From: Panax quinquefolius | Taxonomy: Eukaryota > Streptophyta > Magnoliopsida > Apiales > Araliaceae | DNA: 64,000 nucleotides | Assembly: GCA_020205615.1 (NCBI GenBank) | Contig: CM035169.1 | Location: forward strand, 17,441,546 to 17,505,545 | Direction of reading: 5' to 3' | Made by a program: the position numbers and the translations under genes | In this document: positions 1 through 11,521 of the stretch, in pieces | Position numbering within the stretch: the first letter of the stretch is position 1 | Layout: each line of letters opens with the position of its first letter | Notes under the pieces: generated by a model | The model's database searches: none | What the model was told of the DNA's origin: nothing | The model's input: the letters and a program-made list of their open reading frames with translations, nothing else

Positions 1-1559
1 TTTCCCAAAGATTCTAATTTCTAAAAGCAGTTTTTGACTATACATTTATGTAAGGTGTCATTGTGACGTCTTATCCAAAGTTGGGATGAAAGTCACAGTT
101 GGTATCAATGTAACGTCTTATCCAAGTCTTGGATAAGAGTAGTAGTTTTGAATGATATTTCTATCATTAATAAATTTCTTGACATATTCTTGAAAATTTC
201 CTAGCCTACCTAGAGCGTGAAATCGAATTTTGTATTGACCCCAATCTGAAAAAACCATTTCTTAAACCCTCAAATATTTCTTCAACTAAAATGAGCAGGT
301 TTACGTGGTTTATGATGAAAGTCATAATAAAAGCATAGAACTGATGAAAATCATGGGTATATGAAGTATTAGTAAGTTTTAAGATGAGTTATGTTGGTTA
401 GTATGTGAAAATGAAAGTTTCTTAGAAATCACAAAGAGTTGAAAATCGAGTTTGGTGAAAAGCGTAACATGAAATTCAATTGACCATATCTCCTATTATA
501 TTTTGAATTTTTGAGTGTGGTCAAGTCCTAGAGTTAGATCTATGAGTTACCTAACTAATCCAAGTGGAATTACTGGAAAAGGTGTTGTAGATTTTTGTGT
601 GGACTGATTTTAGCAAAAGAGTGCAAAGCTGCAAAAAGCCGAAAAAAAGGCTGCTGCCATGATTTTAGACAGGCTGTTTCGGCCACTTTAATTATGAGAA
701 AAATTCTGGCCTTTTGGGACATGAAGGTATATGGTATAAAGTACCTCCTGTCCAAAAATGAGCTCATTCTGACTTAAAATGAGCAAGTTATGACTATTTC
801 AATATTTAGGTTTTTTCGACGAAAAATGCTATAACCGGAGTTCTATAACTCCGATGACCATGAAATTTAAACTAGAAGCTCACGTTAACATGTGTAAGGT
901 CCTGCCAAGATTTGGGAATTTTGGAGTTTAACTTGAGGTAGCTAATTTCTTAAGGAATTAATTAGAAATTGATTTTTGAAAAATAGTAAATGAATTTTAA
1001 AAATTCCAGAAAATATATTTTTTCATTATGGGACTATATTATGCTAAAACCCAGAAAAGAAATATTTTTGGGACTGATTTGGTATTTTTCATGAAAATAG
1101 TTTGAATTCTGAACATATGAGTTAAATATGTTATGTGAAGTAACAAAGTTGAAAATAAGGATTTTATGGCTAGAGAATCCTATATAGAATATATATGCAT
1201 ATTTTTTGATGAGGATTTGATAATTGGTGATGATATCTTATGAGTATGACATTTTGAATGATTAAATGCATTATATGGTAAAAGCGTAAACAATTGAGAT
1301 AAATTATTTATAAATTTAAGAAGTGATTAAAATATTGTTATAATATTAAATGATATTAGATTATGAGATTATTAAGTGATTGATAACATGGGGATATTCT
1401 TGAATCTTGGATAAATTATATTATAAATGTTTAATATTTATCCTTTATCTCATTTGATTGATTCTTTATATCATTATCCTCATGTTTATATTATGTTGAA
1501 AGTCAATACATGGCTTTGTGGTGCATAGATGGACTTGGTATGATTATGACGAGAGATTG

Positions 1560-1865
1560 TTGGTATAATCATAATGTAATTGAAAACACGATTATCTTTG
1601 GCAGTAGTGCATGGATAATTTGTGGTGGATAATACTAATGAATACGACGATTATCTTTGGTAGTAGTAGTGCATGGATAATTTGTAGTAGTGCATGGATG
1701 TGGTAATAATAATGAATACGATTATCTTTGGTAGTAGTGCATGGATAATTTGTGGTCGTAATCTTAATGAATACACGATTATCTTTGGTAGTAGTCGTGG
1801 ATAATTAAATGGTCGTGATATCTTAATGAATATCCTTGGCACAGTAGTGCGAGGATGATTCGATG
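1560..1865 (+). repeat. Tandem array, ~60-bp units, in LTR-A internal region
   Basis: About five degenerate units share the core gattatctttggtagtagtg followed by catggataattt and a stretch ending in aatgaatac. The same array appears reverse-complemented at about 9125-9540 and 23140-23560 in the sister elements, with different copy numbers. It is non-coding. Confidence 0.85.
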
Positions 1866-2215
1866 ATATGGATTAATTATTGGTGAGTCTCGACATTGAA
1901 ATATTAATTCATGGATGTGGTAAAAGTCATCTTTAGTAGTAGTAGACTTGGTATGATTATGACCAAGGATTATTCGGTATAATCATGACCAAGTAAATGA
2001 AAACACGAATATCCTTGGCGATTAATGCGTGGATAATTATTAATGGTGATAATCTTTATTGGTTTCTGCGTCTCGGCATTATTAGTTTTCTGATTGTATA
2101 TCTTTGGTAGGATTGCAAAGATGAATTTAATGTTTTCAACGATAAAGGTATTCAAGGTATCCTCACCTCTTTATCATACAGTGCGTACCCACAATTTAGA
2201 GGCGCGAAATTCCAT

Positions 2216-2226
2216 AAGGAGGGAGA
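2216..2226 (+). promoter_or_regulatory. Polypurine tract of LTR-A element 1
   Basis: The purine run aaggagggaga lies one base before the LTR start TGTGAGACC, the usual position of the plus-strand primer in LTR retrotransposons. The reverse complement of the same tract is next to the LTR edge at 8690-8702. Confidence 0.85.
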
Positions 2227-2904
2227 TTGTGAGACCCATATTTTATCAATAAAGATTTAAATTTTGTTGAAATAATTTTTTAATATTATGGTGTGAATTT
2301 GAGATAATATTATAGTTGTGGGTAGTATTTATAAATTTTGCAAAGTATCTGAGTTGTTATAAAATATTACGTTTGGTGGGGAATATTCTTTTTGTTAGGG
2401 AATATTAGATACATGCAGCTCTCAATCATTGGTGGACCCCACAAGAATTATTGTCGGATTGAAAAAGCGACAAAAATATTTTATAAAAATAACGGCGGAG
2501 GTGTTACTGAATTAAAAGCTGTTGAACTACCCGGTGATAAAGAAATACGATGTCTGGCGTTAGTTGCATAGTAGCTGCACGGTATTGATTATTGATGCTT
2601 ACGTGAGAAGTCACTTTCGGTTATGCTCGATTATTCTTCTGATAATTCTTTGCATCATATCTCTTATATTATTGATTCAATTATTGTCACGTGTCATCAT
2701 ATAATATATTATATTATTAATTGAGGCGACAAGTTATAAATGATTAATAATTGTTGAAAGATTAAAAATGTGTTGATTAAAATAAAATAATTTGTGGTAA
2801 TATTTATTTAATCCTTAATGTATATAAAGAATTACATTATGGGGCGTTTGTGGTAAGTTTGATTATTTTATGGGGGTCCGTATATGTCATTATATAAGAA
2901 ATCT

Positions 2905-3120
2905 CTTCGTCGATAGTATTTACCTTTAAATCGATAGTATTTACCTTACGTCGATAGTATTTACCTTTGTCGATAGTAATTACCTTCGTCGATAGTAATT
3001 ACCTTTGTGAATAGTAATTACCTTCGTCGATAGTATTTACCTTCGTCGATAGTAATTACCTTCGTCGATAGTAATTACCCTTGTGAATAGTAATTACCTT
3101 CGTTAATAGTAATTACCTTT
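2905..3120 (+). repeat. Short tandem array in LTR-A U3 (~24 bp, cgatagtaattaccttcgt)
   Basis: About nine imperfect copies of a unit containing gatagtaattacctt, varying between tcgtcgatag and tgtgaatag. Reverse-complement versions with other copy numbers are at 7790-8010, 14816-15060, 21838-22025 and 27066-27270, so the array belongs to the LTR and expands or contracts between copies. Confidence 0.9.
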
Positions 3121-3123
3121 ACG

Positions 3124-3250
3124 GACGTCGAACCACTTTGTTGTTTTCACATTACGAGTGCGTCGAACCACTTGTAGTTTCACATTCTGAGTGTCGAACC
3201 ACTTTTCTTTTCACATCACCCGATTAATCGAGCCCTTGCACTTTTTCACA
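3124..3250 (+). repeat. Second tandem array in LTR-A U3 (~35-40 bp)
   Basis: Three units contain gtcgaaccactt followed by ttttcacat. They lie between the 24-bp array and the TATA box. The reverse-complement counterparts at 7560-7775 and 14630-14812 have five or six copies (aagtggttcggcctttgtaatgtga). Confidence 0.85.
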
Positions 3251-3272
3251 TGGCGGTCTTAAGCTAAAATCT

Positions 3273-3283
3273 TCTATAAATAG
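3273..3283 (+). promoter_or_regulatory. TATA box of LTR-A promoter
   Basis: The string tctataaatag, followed by aggcctagtgcttcatt, is conserved in every LTR-A copy (reverse complement near 7525, 14600, 21680 and 26940). It lies just after the U3-type arrays, so it probably drives element transcription. TSS position is inferred only. Confidence 0.75.
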
Positions 3284-3474
3284 AGGCCTAGTGCTTCATT
3301 ATTTTCACGAATTCTTTGAAACTCTAGAGAGAAACTATAGAGAGAAAAAGAAAAGTATTACCTACTTCACCTTGCATGCGATATTCAGTTCTTACAAGGT
3401 AGGGAATATTATTTGTTGTACCGTAAAGGGGTGTTATTCTTTCTTATTCATGAAGAGAACTGTTGTTATTCCAT

Positions 3475-3810
3475 TCTTATTATTATTACATTGGAATAAC
3501 TTTGTATCGTGGTTTACCTACATGCATACTTGGTGACATTCTTTATATTATTACATTGGAACATCACATCCATGTGTGTTTTACTTTGGACACAGTTTAA
3601 TTATTTTATTATTATTACATTTGGAACATCACATGCATGTGTTTTTACACGACTTTGATTTCGTCTTTATCATTTTGTTGGAATATCCTATCATGTGTTT
3701 TACAGGATCAGTTCCATCTTTATTATTACATTGGAACATCACATGGGTGTGAATTTCACGACTGACAGTTCCGTATTATTATTGTTGGAATAACACATGC
3801 ATCTGAAATC
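3475..3810 (+). repeat. Third tandem array of LTR-A (~60 bp, ttggaacatcacatgcatgtg)
   Basis: At least five units of the type tattattacattggaacatc plus acatgcatgtgttttac are downstream of the TATA box, hence probably in the transcribed R/U5 part. Reverse-complement arrays are at about 6950-7320, 14000-14340, 21110-21480 and 26495-26750. Confidence 0.85.
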
Positions 3811-4861
3811 TGCGTGCGTGGTGATTTCTTTTGTTATTCCATTCTTTATTATACCCGGTTGGTTAAAACTTTGACTTATATACTCCATGAAATTAGTAGA
3901 ATATCCTTGATATTTGCGTTTCATCCAAATATCTTTTCATGGAAATATTCTTACGATCATTCTTGAATTTTACTCTACAAAAGCAGTATCATTTTGACAA
4001 TTTGGGCGTTAATAATTCACGGATAAAATAATTCTTGAACTTGTTTTATTGAATTATTATGTCATTGTCATCATCCTCATGTTATATTATGTTATCTTGA
4101 ACTTACGTGTATAGATGAACTTAGTATGATTATGACGAGGATCATTCGGTATAATCATGGCTTGTTATAAATGATGTGATAAAAGTCCTCAATGGCTTGT
4201 AATGCAGTGATGGATAGTTTTTGGTATGATTATGACCAGGGGTGATTCGGTATAGTCATGACCATTGATAATTTGATGAATATCCTTGGCCGTAGTGCAG
4301 GGGTGATTCGATGATGTGGATTATTTATTAAAGTGAGTTTTAGCTATAACTTGTTGATGAAAACCTTTTAAAACCTAAAAGATAGTAGACTTTATTCTCT
4401 ACTTGACTCTTTTAATGGATTGTTTATTCATTGCAGTTAAACTTGTTGTCATTGTATTTTATCGGTTTAACAACATTGAAGGCTAATGATAATTTATTAC
4501 TACATTATCTTAGTCGTAATATTTCTTCTTTGGGCTAGTTGAGCTCACCTTTCTTTCATTTATTCTCTTGAGGAAATGAGAACATAATTTGAGACGAGTC
4601 GGGGAGCGGAGTAATGGTCTTGATGATAGCATTAGTAGTCCTCACTATTACGTGAAATAGTGTGATAATAGTTGTAATGAGGACTCCTTTTGAGTTTGTA
4701 TAATATCTAGTAGACAATATTTGAATTCAAACTCACAGGTTTATATCGTATTATACCAGCAGCAGTTATATTAGTAAGTTGTATTTGAATTTATGTACCA
4801 TGTAAGTGGCGACCAAGATGGGTGACGTATACCTAATTTTGAGGCGTCATGACGAGAATCT

Positions 4862-5750
4862 TCGAATGGAGATTCCAATAGTCATACAAAAAATCATTAA
4901 AAGTCATTGATGAAAATTAATTTTGCATTATCAAGTCGAATTGACTTGATTGGATGATCAAAATGGCAAGTAACTTGTTTATTTGAGTAAGAAGTTTTGA
5001 GAAGGCAAAATTTAGAGAAGAGAGAAGACAAACATGAGACCATCTAGTTGAAGCATCTATTAAAACCATGAAATATCGAAATGGGCCAGACAATGGGTGA
5101 ATATGCCCACAAATGTCTCCTTGAATTCTCTCTAGGAATTTTCGGGCTTCTTTATAAACTTTTACTGGTGATGGTCCAACAATTAATTTTCCTTGAAAAC
5201 CACATGACCTGAGGAAATTCCTTCTTTAGGAAAAACCTTTTTATTTTCGAGATGATGACCAATATAATTTTCAATAATACAACGCATCATAGAAGTACCT
5301 GGATGACCAAGTCTTTCATGCCAAAGCATAAAGGATTTGGGATATATGATTTTTAGAATCATAACATTATGAGACTCAATTGCTCTAATTTTCATAGTAT
5401 ATAATCCGAAGAAATTGAATGAAGTTTTCTAGGATATTCTTTTTTTTTGAAATAATAGAAGTGATGAGAAGATATTCATTTATCATTCTCATTGGTTGTT
5501 TTCAATGTGAAAATTATTTAGTGAATATCTTTAAAACTAAGCAAATTTCTTCTTGATTTACTAGAATATAAAGCATTTTTGATAAAACTTGTGTCTCGTA
5601 TGGTAGCGTGAAACTAAACTTTCCAAAACCCTCGATTAAATTTGATGTGCGAGATAGTTCCTACATTTCCTTTAGCTTTGATCGGTTGTGAAAATATTTC
5701 TCACTTGAAGGATTGTATGAGTTGTTGCCTGCATGTCTGCTAAACATATA
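4862..5750 (-). pseudogene. Ty1/copia pol relic: protease end, GAG-pre-integrase, integrase start
   Basis: On the minus strand the translation has a trace of the protease active-site region with TTHTIL (~5720). It is followed by the GAG-pre-integrase signature WHERLGHPGTSMM (~5320) and then the integrase-core start with SGPFRYFMVLIDASTRWSHV (~5050). This order is that of copia elements. Several frameshifts and stops break the frame, so it is a dead fragment. It is cut on the left by the LTR of LTR-A element 1 and on the right by LTR-A element 2. The matching gag N-terminus appears beyond element 2 at 15745-16169, suggesting one older copia element split by later insertions. Family assignment is from recognised motifs; a single parent element is inference. 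Confidence 0.85.
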
Positions 5751-5947
5751 TCCTCCATATCCATTAAAAATAATGCGAAAAGTTACATATAAAAACATAA
5801 ATAAGAAAAGTTACATTTCAAATATAATTTTATTCATAGAAACACATACCACATATAGAATGAAAACTAATAATATTATACATGCGGGGTGTTTAATTAA
5901 AACAAGAAATTAAGCGATATCCCAAAAGATACTTTGGAAGGTTCTTG

Positions 5948-8689
5948 TACATAAATTCAAATCTGACTTACTAATATAAGCGTAGGTATGCAATCGACAT
6001 AAAGCGTGAGTTTGAATACAAATATTGTCTACTAGATATTATACAAACTTCGAAAAGGTCCTCATTACTACTATTATCACACTATTTCACGAATAGTGAG
6101 GACTACTAATCTTATCCTCGGACCATTACTCGGTTCCCAGGCTAAGTCCCGGCTATGTTCTCATTTCACGAAGAAACGGTGAAAGAAAAAGGGTGAGCTC
6201 AACTAGCCCGATGAAATATTATGACTAAGATAATGCGAGAATAATTTATCATTAGCCTTGACGATGTTAAGCGATAAAATACTGATAGACAACAAGTTTA
6301 AGCTGCGGTGGAATAAGCGATCCATTAAAAAGAGTCAGTAGAGAATAAAATCTACTATCTTTTAGGTTTTAAAGGTTTTCATCAACATGTTATAAATTGA
6401 GACTCGACTTTACTTTAATAAATAATCCACATCATCGAATCACCCACACTTTTCTGACGAGGATATTCATCAAATTATCGATGAATTAAATGACTATCTT
6501 AGAATCACCCACAGGTCATAATCATACCAAAAACTATCCATCAACTTTGCATTCTGACCCTTTGAGGACTTTTATCACATCATTTATAACAAGCCGTGAT
6601 TATCTTAGAATGATCCACAGTCATAATCATACTAAGTTCATCTATACCGTGGCCAGAAGATAACATAATATAACATGAGGATGATGACAATGACATAATA
6701 ATTCAATAAAACAAGTTCAAAATTATTTTATCCGAGAATTATTAACGTCAAATTGTCAAAATAATCTTTGTTTTGTAGAGTAAAATTCAAGAATGATCGG
6801 AAGAATATTTCCATGAAAAGATCTTTGGATGAAGCATGAATATCGAGGATATTCTACTAATTTCATGGAGTATAGAAGTCAAAGTTTTAACCAATGGGTA
6901 TAATAAAGAATGGAATAACAAAAGAAATCACCGTGCATGCGGTGCTTAGCATAGGCGAGTTATTCAGCGAGAATAATAATAACGGAACGGTCGGTGAAAT
7001 TCACACAAGCGGGATGTTCAACGAATAATAAAAAGATGGAACCGGATCCGGTGTAAAACACACGAGATAGGATATTCAGCGAGAATGATAAAAAATAAGC
7101 GGAACCGGTCGGGTGTAAAACACCTGACGGGATGTTCAGCGAATAATAAAAAGCGGAACCGGTCGTAGAAGTAAAAAACAGAGACGATGTTCAGCGAGAA
7201 TAATAATAAAAAGCGGAACCGGTCGAATGTAAAACCTGATATAAGGATGTTCAGCGAGAATAATAGAAGAATGTCACCAAGTATATAGGGTAAACCACGT
7301 ATCTGAGTTATTCAACGAGAATAATAAGCGATGGAATAACAACAGTTCTCTTCATGAATAAGAAAGAATAACACCCCTTACGAATTACAACAAATAATAT
7401 TCCTACCTTAGAAGAAGCTGAATATTGGCGAGGTGAAGTAGCGAGAATACTTTTCTTCTTTCTCTCTATAGTTTCTCTCTCTAGAGTTTGATGAATTAAG
7501 TGAAAAATAATGAAGCACTAGGCCTCTATTTATAGAAGATTTCTAGCTTAGCTTTGCCGTGTGAAAAGCGAGTGGCTTGCGGTGGTGATGTGAAAAGAAA
7601 AGTGGTTTGGCCTTTGTAATGTGAAGCGACAAGTGGTTTGGCCTTTTGTAATGTGAAGCGACAAGTGGTTCGGCCTTTTGTAATGTGAAGCGACAAGTGG
7701 TTCGGCCTTTGTAATGTGAAGCGACAAGTGGTTCGGCCTTTGTAATGTAAAGCGACAAGTGGTTCGGCCTTTGTAAAATGTAATTACTAATTACTATGAA
7801 AAGGTAATTACTATTGGCGAAGGTAATTACTATTGGCGAAGGTAATTACTATTCACAAAGGTAATTACTATTGGCGAAGGTAATTACTATTGGCGAAGAT
7901 AATTACTATTCACAAAGGTAATTACTATTGTGAAGGTAATTACTATTGGCGAAGATAATTACTATTATTCACAAAGGTAATTACTATATTGGCGAAGTAA
8001 TTACTATTGATGAAGAGACTCTTAGATGATGACATATGGGCCCCCATAAAATAATCAAACTTACCACAAATGTCTCATATGAGACTCTTTATATACATCG
8101 AGGATTGAATAAATATTACCACAAATCATTTTATTTTTAATCGACACATATTTAATCTTTCAACAATTATTAATCATTTATAACTTGTCGTCTCGATTAT
8201 TGATTTAATACTATAACATATTATCTGAGATGATCTTGTGACAATAATTGAATCGATAATATAAGAGATATGATCGTGATTCTTATAGCAATAATTGAGC
8301 ATAGGTGAGTGACTTCTCACGTAAGCATCGATAATCGATATCGTGTCTTCTTATCTGACTACTGGCGTATTCTTTGTACTTTTACTCTTAGGGTAGTTCA
8401 GCGGTTTAACGGTAACACCTCTGTAGTTATTTTTATAGAAAGATAATTTTGTCGTTTTCTCTAACTACGACAATACTTAGTTAATGGGGTCCACCATGAT
8501 TGGTAGTCGTCGAATATTCCCAAACAAAAGAATATTCCCAGACCAAACGAATATTTTATAACAACTTGCATACTTTGCAAAATTTATAAATACTACCCAC
8601 AACTATAATATTATCTTAAATTCACACCATAATATTAAAAATTATTTAACAAAATTTAAATCTTTATTGATAAAATCAGGGGTCTCACA
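5948..8689 (-). repeat. 3' LTR of LTR-A element 2
   Basis: Reverse-complement match to 2228-4850 over nearly its whole length, including the arrays and TATA box. Its internal edge is ggtctcaca (8681-8689), the complement of TGTGAGACC, followed by the complement of the PPT. The outer edge begins at gtacataaattcaaat, about 45 bp inside the end seen in the 5' LTR. Confidence 0.85.
7560..8015 (-). repeat. Two adjacent LTR-A tandem arrays (39-bp and 24-bp types)
   Basis: About six copies of aagcgacaagtggttcggcc-type units (7580-7775) are followed by about ten copies of ggtaattactattggcgaa-type units (7790-8015). These are the reverse complements of the arrays in element 1, but with more copies of the first unit. 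Confidence 0.88.
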
Positions 8690-8702
8690 ATCTCCCCTCC
8701 TT
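8690..8702 (-). promoter_or_regulatory. Polypurine tract of LTR-A element 2
   Basis: The plus strand reads atctcccctcctt, i.e. a purine run on the element's own strand, immediately inside the 3' LTR edge. Confidence 0.8.
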
Positions 8703-11060
8703 ATGGAATTTAAGCCCTCGAAATTAGAGTGCGATACTGGTATGATAAAGAGGTGAGGATACCTTGAATACCTTTATCGTTTGAAAACATTAAATTCATC
8801 TTTGCAATCCGGCGAAGATATTTATTCTGATTCATCTTTGCCTACTTCTGAGCCCGAAGATATACTGTTATAAAACCAATAATCTTTGAGGCCTTGACTT
8901 AATAGTATCCGACCACGAATTATCCATACACCCTTTGCCGAGGATATTACGTGTTTTCATTCTGATCGTGATTATCTTAGAATAATCCTTGGTCGTAATC
9001 ATACCAAATCTATCGATACTACTCTGACGAAGATGACTTTTACCACATCCATGAATTAATATTTCATTCTTTGAGACTCATTTCGATAATTAATCCATAT
9101 CATCGAATCATCCACCTTTTCTGGGCGAGGATATTCATTAGTATCACGACCACGAATTATCCATACACTTCGACGAAGATAATCGTGTATTCATTAGTAT
9201 CCGACCACAAATTATCCATACTACGGACGAAAGATAATCGTGTATTCATTAGTATCCGACCACAAATTATCCATACACTTTCGTGCGAAGATAATCGTGT
9301 ATTCATTAGTATCACGACCACAAATTATCCATACACTACGTGCGAAGATAATCGTGTATTCATTAGTATCCGACCACAAATTATCCATACTACGTGCGAA
9401 GATAATCGTGTATTCATTAGTATCCACGACCACAAATTATCCATACACTTGCGAAGATAATCGTGTATTCATTAGTATCACGACCACAAATTATCCATAC
9501 ACTACGACGAAAGATAATCGTGTTTTTCAATTACGGTTATGATTATCTTAAAACAATCCACAGGTCATAATCATACCAAGTCCATCTATCTTATTCTGAG
9601 CCCGAGATGACTTTCAACGTAATATAAGCGTGAGGATAATGATATAAAAAGAATCGATCGAATGAGATAAAGGATAAATATTAAACATTTATAATATAAT
9701 TTATCCGAGTTCAAGAATATCCCCATGTTATCAATCATTAATAATCTCATAATCTAATATCATTAATATTATAACAATATTTTAATCACTTCTTAAATTT
9801 ATAAACAATTTATCTCGATTGTTTACGCTTTACCATATAATGCATTTAATCATTCAAAAATGCCATACTCATAAGATATCATCACCAATTATCAAATCCT
9901 CATCAAAAAATATGCATATATATTACATATAGGATTCTCTAGCCATAAAATCCTATTTTTTCAACTTTGTTACTTCACATAACATATTTAACTCATATGT
10001 TAAATAACTAAACTATTTTCATGAAAAATACCAAATCAGTCCCAAAAATATTTCTTTTACGGGTTTTAGCATAATATAGTCCCATAATGAAAATATATTT
10101 TTCTCGAAATTTTAAAATTCATTTACTATTTTTCAAAAATCAATTTCTAATTAATTCCTTAAGAAATTAGCTACCTCAAGTTTAACTCCAAAAATTCCCA
10201 AATCTTGGCAGGACCTTACACATGTTAACGTGAGCTTCGGTTTTAAATTTCATGGTCATCGGAGTTATAGAACTCGGGTTATAGCGTTTTTTAATCGGAA
10301 AAACCTAAATATTGAAATAGTCATAACTTGCTCATTTTAAGTCGAGAATGAGCTCATTTTTGGACAGGAGGTACTTTATACCATATACCTTCATGTCCCA
10401 AAAAGGCCAGAATTTTCTCTCATAATTTAAGTGGCCAAAACAGCCCCTCTAAAATCATGGCGTGCAACTTTTTTGGTTTTGCAGCTTTGCACTCCTTTGC
10501 TAAAATCAGTCCACACAAAAATCTACAACACCTTTTCCAGTAATTCCACTTGGATTAGTTAGGTAACTCATAGATCTAACTCTAGGACTTGACCACACTC
10601 AAAAATTCAAAATATAATAGGAGATATGGTCGATTGAATTTCATATTCGTTTTCACCAAAATCGATTTTCAACTCTTTGTGATTTCTAAGAAACTTTCAT
10701 GTTTTCACATACTAACCAACATAACTCATCTTAAAACTTACTAATACTTCATATACCCATGATTTTCATCAGTTCTATACTTTTATTATGACTTTCATCA
10801 TAATCCGCGTAAGCAGATCCTTTTAGTTGAAGAAATATTTGAGGTTTAAGAAATGGGTTTTTTATCTTTGAAATTCGATACAAAATTCGATTTCACGTTC
10901 TAGGGTAGGCTAGGAAGTCTTCAAGAATCGCCAAAAAATTTATTAATGATAAAATATCATTCAAAAGCTATTACTCTCGTCGAAGACTTGGATAGTCGTC
11001 ACATTAATACCAAGCTGTGACTTCTATCCCTTAACACAGATAGCACCTCACAATGATACC
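8703..11060 (-). mobile_element. Conserved non-coding 2.3-kb part of the LTR-A interior
   Basis: This block is shared by all three LTR-A copies (reverse complement of 1-2227; same strand as 22704-25030) but has no open frame beyond those made by its tandem array. Conservation of a long untranslated stretch in a gag-only element hints at a cis function such as RNA packaging or dimerisation, which is inference. At about 11013-11030 it contains a string that looks like another LTR end joined to a PBS. Confidence 0.75.
9125..9540 (-). repeat. Tandem array, ~58-bp units, in LTR-A element 2 interior
   Basis: About seven units contain gataatcgtgtattcattag followed by tatccgaccacaaattatcc. The array is the reverse complement of 1560-1865 but longer. 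Because 58-60 bp units can stay open in several frames, it creates repeat-rich ORFs in both strands that are not genes. Confidence 0.9.
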
Positions 11061-11521
11061 TATCAACTTGCCATCTTGATCCGCGGCGTCGCCTCTGAAA
11101 AAATGCGGCTTGGTGCATTTCACACAAGGAAGTCAACAACGAAAGGATCGGGGCTCTTTACTTATGGCTTGATATGATGATGATTGACTTTAGTGGTTTG
11201 GTTACTTTGAATTACGCACAACAAGTTGGTTATGAATATAAAAAGCTAACAACCTTACTGAAAAGCATGATGAGTAGTTAACCAATTGATTCCTAAAATC
11301 ACATCAAAAGGCAAATATTTTCAAAAAATAAGATCGACGAATAGCGTGAAAATGTTTATTTGAATCAAACAAGATTTAAAAATAGTAGTAAGCGATAGAA
11401 GGCTCCTACTAACGAAGTTTGACCCATAAGTCAAAGTTTAACTTCTTGAGTCAAATTTAAGCGTTGAACACAACTAGGTGAAATAAAAGAGTGGGTAGGC
11501 GGTATCTAACACGGTATAGAC

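Larger units (their letters stand above)
1..2227 (+). mobile_element. LTR-A element 1: 3' part of internal region, non-coding
   Basis: This stretch is the reverse complement, with many small indels, of about 8690-11060 and of 22704-25000, the internal regions of two other LTR-A copies. It ends at a polypurine tract followed by an LTR start, so it is the 3' end of a plus-strand element whose 5' part lies outside the window. No long reading frame is present; the short ORFs are chance. It carries a ~60-bp tandem array near its end. Orientation is sure from the PPT and LTR; the lineage (Ty3/gypsy) is inferred from the gag and PBS of the sister copy. Confidence 0.8.
2228..4850 (+). mobile_element. 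LTR-A element 1: 3' LTR
   Basis: An LTR of ~2.6 kb starts with TGTGAGACC right after the polypurine tract. It ends near 4850, where the text matches the PBS-proximal end of the 5' LTR at 12935 (ccaagatgggtgacg followed by tacctaatttt). It is colinear in reverse complement with 5948-8689 and 12935-15740. In order it holds a ~24-bp array, a ~39-bp array, a TATA box, a ~60-bp array and a hairpin-prone palindromic motif. On the right it abuts a copia integrase relic. Confidence 0.85.

Noticed and set aside
2905..3120. Regular short repeats considered as a CRISPR array
   Set aside because: Units are contiguous with no unique spacers, vary in length, and recur in every LTR-A copy of a plant genome.
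7543..7758. 71-codon ORF with repeated TTCRFTLQKAEPLVASHY-like text
   Set aside because: Produced by the 39-bp LTR array read in one frame, not a protein.
9071..9542. Overlapping ORFs of 129, 100 and 70 codons on both strands
   Set aside because: They are made entirely by the ~58-bp tandem array, which stays open in several frames; the peptides are repeats of the same few residues.
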